Part shown: piece after piece, positions 17,542 to 27,645 of the stretch
Numbering within the stretch: the stretch's first letter is position 1
Layout: each line of letters opens with the position of its first letter
NCBI GenBank assembly: GCA_028023455.1
Contig: JAQFVV010012402.1
Coordinates: 11,262,292-11,326,291 of the forward strand
Reading direction: 5' to 3'
Source: Epiperipatus broadwayi
Taxonomy: Eukaryota > Onychophora > Udeonychophora > Euonychophora > Peripatidae
Length of the DNA stretch: 64,000 nt
Program-made: the position numbers and the translations under genes
The notes under the pieces: model-generated
What the model was told of the DNA's origin: nothing
The model's input: the letters and a program-made list of their open reading frames with translations, nothing else
Database searches by the model: none

Positions 17542-20500
17542 TGTAACTTAATTAATGATTTCAAAAGATATTATTACCATATCTGAGTCCAAAATATATA
17601 TATAAGAATTATAAACAAATTATTAATAACAAGTATTATAACTCAGGTATATGAAATCACGTGAAGTGAGTACACTAGTAATTCAATAAAATATAACTCA
17701 GGTATACAGGCAGTAGATCTTATCCACTTTCATTTCTTGGTTTGATGTTAAGTGCATGTTTAAACAAATACTAAGTGAATATGGTCTAGCAGGGCGCCAC
17801 TAGATTATCTGAATCTAGACACGGTTATATCTAATAACCTTTCACATGTACTGGGTTTGAATCCCTTTTTGGTACTTTATTTCTAATAAAAATGAGAGAT
17901 TTTGCTTTTTGAGCCATATCACTATAAGCACTAATAGTTAGGTAAAAGTAAAACATCTTTAAACCACAGTGGAGTTCATTGAACATAAATCATTTCTCAG
18001 ATCTTAACATAACAAATGTGTTTCAATATTTTTATAAGTTCACTAGCTCAGATTATATATAACTAATTTAGGATGGCAATTCACTCATCCTTGCATGAAA
18101 TAGATGATGGGATGTGGTTATAATAATACTAAGAGATCACTAAATATTATAAAATCAATATTTATTTATGGCCTTTAAACAGTTAAACAGCTCATTAATT
18201 AAAACGTTGATGATGATGATGATGATGATAATAATAACAATAATGATAAGGGTTTCAACTACAGCTCTAAGACTAAGCCTAAACATAAAACTAAATTTTA
18301 TACAGAAATTCATAATTATTGCTTAATTTTAGCATATTTACTTATATCTTAAATAACTAATATTCAACCATTGATGATGATGAATAATCACACTTAACAA
18401 AGACTACACTTAATGAAATATATACACCTCATTTAATAAAACAAACTAATATTTATTACTACATTTCTAACATATACATAAAAATTTCTAGATAAATATG
18501 AAAATTGACGTGAATAATAATAATAATAATAATTGATTATATAACAATCCTCAGATTAATTTTAAGTTCTTCCCCCTTTCCCTTCAAATGTATTTTGTAT
18601 TAAGTTGGACGTCACATTGACCATGATTTTCACTCCATGAGAAAAGTATTTCAAGAAAAAAAAAATATTATCTGCTCATTAGCACACATACTTTAAAAAT
18701 CTAACATGTAAATAGAATGTAAAAAAAATGGTAATAGAATTGAAAGAGCAAGTTTTAGAAACAAGTTTTAAATTATTTTCTCCCCCGCTCTTCTACCTCT
18801 GAAATGCTATACTTAACTTGAAACAAAATAATCTAATATTCTAATACTACTCATTATTTCACATTCACTCGCAATTATACACATATAAAAATATTATTAT
18901 GTATGTGCGTGTTTTATCCCATAATAACAAAATATTATTTAAAACCAAAATAATAATAATATATTAGATAAAACTAAAATCATAATACCATAAAAAAAAA
19001 TTGTTTTACATATTCATATTTCATAACTGTAAAATTAATAAACATATAATTTTGATACATTCAAGATAATTTATGAAGTCAAAGTTATTATTAGTAAGAC
19101 ATTCTTGTTTTTAATCGATCTGAATAGTCTTTAAAAGTTCTTTAAATAAAATATATCACTTTATTGCTAAAATGTTTATTAAGACTGATATCATAAAGAA
19201 AATAGATATAAAAAGTCATATTACCGATCTTTTGTTTGTGGCGAATTTCCAAGGGTTCAAACTTGTCTTGTATAATGTCTATATTTCTGCAGCTACCATT
19301 TCCGTTTTACTGGGAACAATCTCTTTCTTGAGGTGTATAACTATTTGATGATGATGACTCTATTGAGGTTATTTGCTTTAGTGGATAATTTGGAAATCAT
19401 TATATTAATTTTTCTTCTCTTCCTGTCAAGCATGTGGATGAAATACAGCGGTTGTTTTCACATTTATAAATTTTCTTGAGTTTAAAATCAGTTGCTGTAA
19501 CAATTAATTGGACTTGATGATTAATATTTATCAGTAGATTAATTCATCTTCTTTGAATGCAGGTGAATGCTTTCTTCCTTCTATTAAAAACATCTTATTT
19601 CTCTGGTCAGTTGAAAGGTGTAGAATATTATTTTAGACACAACATCTTTTCTTTCCTATGTGATGTGCAGCTTCCCCCAGATGGTCAGCAAAAGATGGGA
19701 CATACATATAATTTTTCTAGCCAGCCATTTCTTATATTTTCAACATTCAATTTGATAGTTTAATAATCTGAATCATAAACACCAACAAAATTAATAATTC
19801 CAGACAGCTTTTTATATCCAATTTTTAGCTAACTTAACCAATCAGAGATAGCGTCACTTGCTATTTTTGGACAAATTTGTTTTAATTAGATCTCTAATTT
19901 ATTTTCAACTAAATTATTTTTCAACTGAAAAGTTTAATCCTTTTTCCAGACACTTTTGTTTTTAAAAAAATAGACTTAATCCTTATTTCCTTTCTTTTTT
20001 TACATTTAGGTAACATTTCCAATCTTTGAGCTTCCTTCTTTAGATCTTAAGATAAGACAATTTCAAAATTAGAGCTCTCACCCATTATAAGCTCCCAAAG
20101 TGAAAAACAATTATTTACAAAAAAAAAAATTGCTACAAAGATCGATATCTGATGAAACAGATTTCCTCTTTTAACAAAAAAATTGTACAAAAAAAAATAA
20201 TTTGACAGATTTAATCCTTCCTTTTCTTTCAATATTTAGTAAATGTAAATTTCTGTATGTAATGTAAACACATCCTTCATTCTTTCAAATCATTCATAAA
20301 CTAACATTAAATAATATAATTGCTAGCTTAGTAATTATAACCCTATTATTTAATTAAATCTGTAACTTTAAATCCCAATTACAATTATAGAAAAGAAAAT
20401 AGAAGTATAGAATAAGACATTAAAATTGATCAAGCATAGGTTAGTTTTAAAGAAAGTTAAAATGTTGAATATTTGAAATATAAAACAATTAAATAGCTTA

Positions 20501-20797
20501 CACATACACTGCCTATACGTATGTGTCATAACTTTGCTTTTTAACAGAAAATTTAAATATTAAATAGTTTAAATGTGTGTATTACCTTTCTATCAACACA
20601 CAAACAAATAAAGCATATAATTGTTGACCCACTCTCTTTCTATCTAAAGCTTTTAGAACTGGACCTTGTAGGGTTTGAACTTGGATGCCCTACAGCTTCA
20701 TTTATGATTATATAAAAATGTGATGATGATTTTTGGTTTACCTTTTCTACATGCACATTACTATAAATTTGGCTAGTGACCAAATTGTAATGGCACA
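17542..20797 (-). repeat. 3' LTR of the gag-only retrotransposon
   Basis: About 3.26 kb, starting TGT and ending ACA on the + strand. It matches 24680-29344 (minus the nested Penelope copy) up to position 20488. The last 309 bp (20489-20797) have no partner in the other LTR. Inside are a (GAT)n run near 18206, (AAT)n near 18515, a B-box-like 'gggtttgaatccc' near 17848 and a 68-codon frame (19557-19763) present in both LTRs but without domain resemblance. In this LTR the site at about 18779-18790 is uninterrupted, so it preserves the pre-insertion state for the Penelope element. Confidence 0.85.
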
Positions 20798-20812
20798 ACT
20801 TTCTCCCCCTTC
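20798..20812 (-). other. Polypurine tract
   Basis: On the minus strand this reads as a run of A/G with five consecutive G (GAAGGGGGAGAAAGT). It lies immediately upstream of the TGTG start of the 3' LTR. Position and composition fit the plus-strand priming site of an LTR retrotransposon. Confidence 0.7.
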
Positions 20813-21183
20813 GGATAAAATCATCAGCACTTTTGTTTTAACTATATTTAAAAAAAAATCCTAACTAATAAATACACTAATAATAATAAACACACTAATA
20901 ATATATATATATAAAATTTCTAACTACTGGTAAATATCATATTTTTCATTAGAAAACCTAAAAGTAATTTATTTGGAGATCTTTGCCAAGCTACTCTGCT
21001 GAAGGATAAGGGATCAAACTCCTAGCATTATAGGTTCCCTTATTCCCATCAAGAGCAGCAAGCATAAAGGCATTCTCTCCTATTTTCTTGGTAATTTGGA
21101 ATGGCTTTTTTTTTCAAATCATATGGTGGTCTGCATAAAATTGCAAACATACATTCAGTCCCTTTTGAGATCTTTATTTTTTT

Positions 21184-23349
21184 TCATTTTGGCTTTTTCA
21201 GCACTGTGGTAATTCCACTGGTAGAGGGTTGCTTGTCTCTAGGAATTACTTTCTTCACAACACTATCCCCAGAATCTCCCCAGGATTGATTAGGAGGCCT
21301 AGCCCTATAATTATTCCTATATCTATAACTACCAAAATTCTGATCACATGTCTGATCACCTAGATTCAGACTAGAGACATTATAACTATACCTATCCTTG
21401 GTGCTCTTGGGCCTACTCTCTGAATCTAGCTCTGAAATTTCTAGAGCATCCAGGATTTCTGATGCTTCCTCTATACTGCAGCAATCAGCAGCAATAAGCA
21501 TTTGCTCAATGTTTCGGGGAAGATTGTGTCGGAGTATTCTCAGGATTTGGTGCTCTGAGAGGGGAAATGCAGTCAGACTTTTCAACTTAACCACCTGCCC
21601 TCTGAAAAATTGTGTATAGCTACCCTTGGTACCACCATACTTTTCCTGTGTAATCTGGTAGCGCACCTGGTCCTGCCTATCTTCACTCCAAAAACAGGCT
21701 AAGATAACACATCGAAAATCCCCAAAGGTAGTGGGCCTATCAAATAGGGACCACCACCATTCCTTAGCATAGGCATAAAGATGGTTGCATGCAATGGCCA
21801 ACTTTTCCTGTTCACTCAGCCTACACACAGAAAAGAGTTCTTCCAAGGTATACAGATACTCTAAGGGGTTCTCCCTGCTCTCCCCACTAAAGGCCTTAAT
21901 TTTAATTAAATTCGAGGTCATTGACCCTCCTACTCTATATTCATCTTTACTGGTATGGTCAGCCCTATCTACTAATTTTTTAACTTGTGGATTTTTACCT
22001 AGAGTAGGCATCCTTTTCTCTGACTGACTCTGTTCTGAGCTATCCCTACAGTCATCTGGACTGGTGCTACCATCGCTCTGCCCTGAATTTAGGTTTGACT
22101 GATCCTGCAGCCCTACATTAATACGATCTTTTAATTCCCCTATTTTCTGGTAGAGATCGTCCATCTTGGGGTTCATGTATTCCACAACATAGGCCTTCTG
22201 GTTCTCCTCAACCTTTTCCAACATAACACCCAATTCATGTTGATTCATTCTGGGTCCCTCTTCTAAAGAACTGGACTTGTCCCTTTTCACTATCTCCTCC
22301 CTAAAGCTATCCATTTGTTTCCCCAATTCTTTCCTAAGATTTTGGTCAATTTGTACACACTCATTGGCCATGCTTCCCTTAACTTCTCGTATTTCCTTTT
22401 CTAAGCCACTAAACCTATTTTTCATAGTGATGGTTTGATCTACACAGCCCAAAGTGGCTTCCTTATATGAGTCCACTTTGGCTATCACCTCCTCTAATCT
22501 AATATGAATTCCTGCAGAAGTTATTTCGGCATTCTTTTCTATGCATTCTGTTATGGATTGGGAGACCAAACCATGGACCTCATTCCTAACTAACTCAATC
22601 TCTTTCTTATTTTCTTCAATAGACTGCTCCACTTGAGCCTTTAATGACTGCAGTCCCTGACAGCCCTCCTGTTTGGTGACTTCCATAGATCTATACACTC
22701 CTTCTATCCTCTCCTCTAAGGATGCAAATCTATTTTTACACTCTATGTTGGATTTTTCAATTCTAGTTTCCAAAGCCACGATTATCCGGCTGTTATTTTC
22801 ACTAGAGTTATCTATCTGGGCTTTGAGATCTTCTCTCAAACTTTCTATCCCTTGCTTACTATCTTCTCTTAGACTCTCTATACTTTTCTCCATCTTTTGT
22901 TCTAGATTTACCATACTTTTATTATTTTTCTCTATCTTTTGTTCTAGATTTACCATCCCTTGCTTACTATCTTCTCTTAGACTTTCTATATTTTGCTTAC
23001 TATCTTCTTTTAGATCTTCTCTTAAACTTATTATACTTTGCTTACTATCTTCTCTTAAACTTTTTATACTTTGGAACATCTGCATCATCATTAATTTCAT
23101 GTCTGAGAGTTCTTTATTTTCTATCTGAATCTGGCCAACTTCTGGCTCCTCATTTACTTCCACACTTGAGGCTGTATTATTGCTACTAACATTAAAGGCA
23201 TCTTCCTCTACTTCCTCTCTTTCCTCTTGTGTTTGTTTTAAGAAAACCTCCCCATCCTCTTCTTCAGTAGGAAAACGATCACTGATTCCTGGTATTGGGA
23301 CACCTTCCTCTTCCATAACCTCTTCCATACTATAATTTAGTTCACTCAT
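21184..23349 (-). CDS. Retrotransposon Gag-like protein, 721 aa
   Basis: Single intact ORF of the LTR element, predicted to form the capsid-like particle that packages element RNA. The acidic N-terminus (residues 1-75) is rich in Glu. Residues about 85-400 are a long predicted coiled coil that includes eleven-residue repeats of the type S-I-x-S-L-R-E-D-S-K-Q. A Ser/Lys-rich linker follows. From about 475 to 640 there is a Retrotrans_gag-like region: an N-terminal 'IKIKAFSGESRENPLEYL', then 'AKEWWWSLFDRPTTFGDF' and 'FPLSEHQILRILRHNLP'. The C-terminus is basic and Tyr/Arg/Asn-rich, but has no CCHC zinc knuckle. There is no pol frame after the stop. The start was chosen as the first Met of an uninterrupted frame with an acidic N-terminus; an internal start cannot be excluded. 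Family assignment to Gag is by pattern, without a search. An intact 2.2-kb frame in this otherwise decayed DNA argues for recent activity. Confidence 0.82.
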   Translation of the reverse strand: MSELNYSMEEVMEEEGVPIPGISDRFPTEEEDGEVFLKQTQEEREEVEEDAFNVSSNNTASSVEVNEEPEVGQIQIENKELSDMKLMMMQMFQSIKSLREDSKQSIISLREDLKEDSKQNIESLREDSKQGMVNLEQKIEKNNKSMVNLEQKMEKSIESLREDSKQGIESLREDLKAQIDNSSENNSRIIVALETRIEKSNIECKNRFASLEERIEGVYRSMEVTKQEGCQGLQSLKAQVEQSIEENKKEIELVRNEVHGLVSQSITECIEKNAEITSAGIHIRLEEVIAKVDSYKEATLGCVDQTITMKNRFSGLEKEIREVKGSMANECVQIDQNLRKELGKQMDSFREEIVKRDKSSSLEEGPRMNQHELGVMLEKVEENQKAYVVEYMNPKMDDLYQKIGELKDRINVGLQDQSNLNSGQSDGSTSPDDCRDSSEQSQSEKRMPTLGKNPQVKKLVDRADHTSKDEYRVGGSMTSNLIKIKAFSGESRENPLEYLYTLEELFSVCRLSEQEKLAIACNHLYAYAKEWWWSLFDRPTTFGDFRCVILACFWSEDRQDQVRYQITQEKYGGTKGSYTQFFRGQVVKLKSLTAFPLSEHQILRILRHNLPRNIEQMLIAADCCSIEEASEILDALEISELDSESRPKSTKDRYSYNVSSLNLGDQTCDQNFGSYRYRNNYRARPPNQSWGDSGDSVVKKVIPRDKQPSTSGITTVLKKPK

Positions 23350-24660
23350 GTTATAAAACTATATATATCCCATCTGTACTTCCCTGACCATCAAAAATCC
23401 ACACATCTTCTCCCTGTCTGACACCTATTCTGACCAACTGACTGATTTGATTTTCACCTTATTATGCATTACAAATACAACAAAAAAAAATTTTAATATC
23501 CTTATTTAATGAACTACACAACAATAATCTATATAGTGCATGTCTGTCTGTAATAGCCCAAATTATACATTCATCCATTCTCCTAGAAATCCGACAGATA
23601 TTGACAGTCCACAGAATGACTAGCAGTTCATAATCTTGAGACAAATAAAAGAATTTATTCACAGCACTATAATCACACAATGCATCACGAGCACTCAGAA
23701 GATCATCCCAATTCGATCACTATTAACTACCGCAACCCTTGATTGAATGAAACAAACTCTGTTGCAATAAAAGAAGTATTTTAAGTCTTAGGGGCTAAAG
23801 TAGATAAACTATGCCTTGCTATCTCTCTTGGAGTCTTATGTGGCAAGTATCAAGGAATGCCCTGCTTATTATAGACTACAAAAACGAAACCTTGCTCTCT
23901 CTCTTGGAGACTTATAGGCTGATATCATGGCAGGACTACTGTTAACTGCTTCATGATAAAATAAGAATAACATATAAACTTGATTGGAAAACTATGCCGT
24001 GCTCTCTCTCTTGGAGACTTATAGGCTGGTATCATGGCAGGTCTGCTGTTAACTGCTTCATGATAAAATAAAGATAACATATAAATTGGGTTGGAGCAGT
24101 GAATGGGTTTGATCATTCATAAGTTACACGAAATACACAGCATTCTCAAGGCAATGACAAAACTCTCCACCCATCATCAAAACTGCAATCTAACCACCCA
24201 AACTCCAACGATCAACCATCCAATCAAACCTCTAAAATCATAGACTTTTTTACAAAATGAACTCCCCAAACACACATGAGACTACTATTCCATAATTCAT
24301 CACTATTACTGTGCCTATCCTATCTGGCAATAAATCATTTTAATGTTCCACAAAAAAAAATCTATTATTTATTTCACTTTTGTCTTAAGTTGTGATATTC
24401 ATCTCTATTTTCAAAATTGATAAAACAAAACTAAGCTGTTTTATGGCTGTACCCATTTTATCATCATCAATGAAAAATTAAATCATATTAAACATCATCA
24501 TCTAAAATAAGACTGTTTGGCCAAGAAAATTTTGTAAGACAAAAAAAAAAAATTTTACTGAAAAAAAAAAAATTTTACTAAAAAAATTTTTTCTATTTTT
24601 AACCACACATCTCCTATCATTCTATAGACTCTCTTTTTCAGGTATATGGTAAAATCTCAG
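23350..24660 (-). other. Leader (5' UTR) of the LTR element with a 108-bp tandem repeat
   Basis: Lies between the primer binding site and the gag start codon. It contains two full copies and one partial copy of a 108-bp unit ('ctctctcttggagacttataggctg' region) near 23811, 23890 and 23998, including 'gttaactgcttcatgataaaat' twice. Such repeats in a leader may relate to packaging or translation; that is speculation. Confidence 0.7.
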
Positions 24661-24678
24661 GCCCCAGTTGGGTGTCCA
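24661..24678 (-). other. Primer binding site, tRNA-Lys-like
   Basis: On the minus strand the 5' LTR ends in ...TTACA. After one base comes TGGACACCCAACTGGGGC. The usual tRNA-Lys PBS is TGGCGCCCAACGTGGGGC, so this differs by two substitutions and a one-base deletion. Its position directly after the LTR supports the call. Confidence 0.75.
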
Positions 24679-26027
24679 TTGTAACATAATTAATGAAGTT
24701 CAAAAGATATTATTACCATATCTGAGTAGTCCCAGAATGATCATAATATTTAAAATAACTTGGATTTCTCAAGATCCAAATATCAAGAATTATAAACAAA
24801 TTAGTAATAACAAGTATATAACTCAGGTATAGAGACAGTAGGTTTTATCCACTTTCATTTCTTGGTTTGATGTTAAGTGCATGTTTAAACAAATACTAAG
24901 TGAATATGGTCTAGCAGGGCGCCACTAGATTATCTGAATCTAGACACGGTTATATCTAATAACCTTTTACATGTACCGGGTTTGAATCCCTTTTTGGTAC
25001 TTTATTTCTAATAAAAATGAGAGATTTTGCTTTTTGAGCCATATCACTATAAGCACTAATAGTTAGGTAAAAGTAAAACATCTTTAAACCACAGTGGAGT
25101 TCATTGAACATAAATCATTTCTCAGATCTTAACATAACAAATGTGTTTCAATATTTTTATAAGTTCACTAGCTCAGATTATATATAACTAATTTAGGATG
25201 GCAATTCACTCATCCTTGCATGAAATAGATGATGGGATGTGGTTATAATAATACTAAGAGATCACTAAATATTATAAAATCAATATTTATTTATGGCCTT
25301 TAAACAGTTAAACAGCTCATTAATTAAAACGTTGATGATGATGATGATGATGATAATAATAACAATAATGACAAGGGTTTCAACTACAGCTCTAGGACTA
25401 AGCCTAAACATAAAACTAAATTTTATACAGAAATTCATAATTATTGCTTAATTTTAGCATATTTACTTATATCTTAAATAACTAATATTCAACCATTGAT
25501 GATGATGAATAATCACACTTAACAAAGACTACACTTAATGAAATATATATGCCTCGTTTAATAAAACAAACTAATACTTATTACTACATTTCTAACATAT
25601 ACATAAAAATTTCTAGATAAATATGAAAATTGACATGAATAATAATAATAATAATTGATTATATAACAATCCTCAGATTAATTTTAAGTTCTTCCCCTTT
25701 CCCTTCAAATGTATTTTGTATTAAGTTGGATGTCACATTGACCATGATTTTCACTCCATGAGAAAAGTATTTCGAGAAAAAAAAAATATTATCTGCTCAT
25801 TAGCACACATACTTTAAAAATCTAACATGTAAATAGAATGTAAAAAAAATGGTAATAGAATTGAAAGAGCAAGTTTTAAAAACAAGTTTTAAATTATTGT
25901 TTTTCTGAAGGTTTGTGATGATGGGGTTCTAGCTGTATTTTTATATTGGACTATTTCCATCATCTAATATGTGTGTTGAATGTCTTTAGAAAAGTTTAAT
26001 TTTTAGTTAAATATTCCAAATGCATTC

Positions 26028-26175
26028 AACTGTTAGTAATATCACAGCAAACAGGTTAGTATATGCACCAACTGTTAGTAATATCACAGCAAACAAATGT
26101 TAGTAATATCACAGCAAACAGGTTAGTATATGCACTAACTGTTAGTAATATCACAGCAAACTGGTTAGTATACGC
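26028..26175. repeat. Minisatellite in the Penelope 3' end
   Basis: Four copies of 'tgttagtaatatcacagcaaac', three of them followed by 'ggttagtatatgcac'-like sequence. The older copies near 1104 and 40494 carry one unit each, so the array expanded in this copy. Confidence 0.9.
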
Positions 26176-26239
26176 ACAATGTTTTGAGAGGTATTTTTCT
26201 CCCCTCTTCTTCAGGTGTTGCTGGCCTGACCAGTGACAG

Positions 26240-26325
26240 TACTAGCATGGGATTCGAACCTGGGTCCTTAGATTCTTGATTATTGAAATTTAAGGTAACG
26301 CTCTAACCAACTGAGCCATCCTGTC
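26240..26325 (-). other. tRNA-like segment in the Penelope 3' region
   Basis: On the minus strand it shows an A-box-like 'TGGCTCAGTTGGTTAGAGCG' (26317-26298) and, after about 40 bases, a B-box 'GGTTCGAATCCC'. No acceptor stem closes convincingly, so it is a tRNA-derived module rather than a tRNA gene. The older Penelope copy at 985-1545 carries it too, so it belongs to the element. Confidence 0.75.
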
Positions 26326-26356
26326 AAAGGCAACAGTATGTAGTAATTTCATATAC

Positions 26357-26758
26357 TTATCTATGAGGTTCCTCCTGATTTCTCCACTTTTTCCTCAGAG
26401 CAAAGTTGATTAGTGATTTCCATACATTATGTATAGTCACACTAGGTTGGCTTATGGGATTTTTTGCCATTGTCATGTGAGCAGCTTCTTTAAATTTTCT
26501 TCTTTGTACCTTTTCTTCTTTATCCAATATTATTGTATTTTCCCAATTGAACGTATGTTCATTGGTCCATACATGGTCTGCTACCTTAGACACATCTGTT
26601 TTCTCTCTTCTAATCATCAGTTTATGTTCTTGCAAGCGCTTTTGAATGGGACGGCTGGTCTCACCAATATATGTTCTTCCACATTCACATGGTATTTCAT
26701 AGATGCAGTTTTTTCTTTGCAGCATTTCAAGTTTAGGCTTTGTAGATGTTAGAATTCC
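26357..26758 (-). pseudogene. Penelope GIY-YIG endonuclease domain
   Basis: Same reading frame as the upstream RT, separated from it only by the TGA at 26759-26761. The domain begins 'IYEIPCECGRTYIGETSR', where the paired 'IYE' and 'YIGET' are the GIY-YIG core. It continues with 'PIQKRLQEHK' (catalytic Arg region) and 'VADHVWTNEHTFNW'. The expected C-terminal 'RKFKEAAHM' segment (family pattern E-A) follows. In Penelope-like elements this domain nicks the target DNA to prime reverse transcription. Length and order match the family; the element itself is broken by truncation. Confidence 0.9.
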
Positions 26759-27645
26759 TCATAGTGTGGTATGGCTCTGAAAAGCTGTTCTGATGTTATA
26801 CTGATTGCAGATTTTCCTTAATTTGTCTGCTATTTTTGGAATGTATGGATACACTACAGTACCAATAATTGTCTTTTCTCTTGATGGTTCTTTTAGTTGT
26901 CTGTTTAATGTTTTCTTAATAACAGCTGATGGATAACCATTTTTCTTAAGAGTTTGTTCTATATAGATCTTTTCTTTTTCCAAATCACCAGTTTCTGAAC
27001 AAACTTCTTTTGCTCTGTTCCACAGTGATAGTATAACTCCATGTTTTGTGTTTCTGGTGTGATTAGATGTATAGGCTAGGTATTTTCCTGTATGTGTAGG
27101 TTTTCGGTAAACTGTAGTTTTAATTTTGCCATGAGGGAGTCTTGTCACAAGAACATCTAAGAATGCCAATTTTTGTTCTTGTTCTGGTTCTATTGTAAAT
27201 TTAATTGAAGGGGATATGTTGTTGATGTGTGTCCAGAAAGTTTGTAGCAATGCTTCACCATGTGGCCATACAACAAATGTATCATCCACATAGTGAAGCC
27301 AAACTTTAGGTGGATAAGGAGTAGTTTTTATGGCTGTGGTTTCAAGTTCTTCCATGTAAATATTGCTAATCAGGGGAGACAATGGTGAGCCCATAGCCAT
27401 TACTTGATTTTGTTGGAAGAACTGTGTGTTATATTGAAAGTAGGTTGTTTTTATACAGAAAGTTAATAGTTCCATTATGCTATCAATAGGAAGAGCTGTT
27501 CTGGTTTGTAAACTATTATCATCATTTAACCTTTTTCATACAATAGACAATGCTTCTTCACATGGTACATTTGTGAATAAACTTTCCACATCAAAGCTTA
27601 CCAGTAAGTCAGTTCTTTCAATTTTCATGTTCTTGATTAACACAC
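26759..27645 (-). pseudogene. Penelope-type reverse transcriptase fragment
   Basis: Minus-strand frame encoding the RT palm and thumb. It opens with 'LLVSFDVESLFTNVPCEEAL' (motif A, about 27600-27545) and has one in-frame TGA near 27532. The open frame of 238 codons that follows includes 'QVMAMGSPLSPLISNIYM' (motif B), 'WLHYVDDTFVVW' (motif C, catalytic YVDD) and 'LAFLDVLVTR...YRKPTHTGKYL', a typical Penelope stretch. It ends at a second TGA (26759-26761), after which the same frame continues into the GIY-YIG domain. The fingers and N-terminal part are missing through 5' truncation. With only two stops and no frameshift, decay is mild. Assignment is by motif recognition. Confidence 0.92.
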
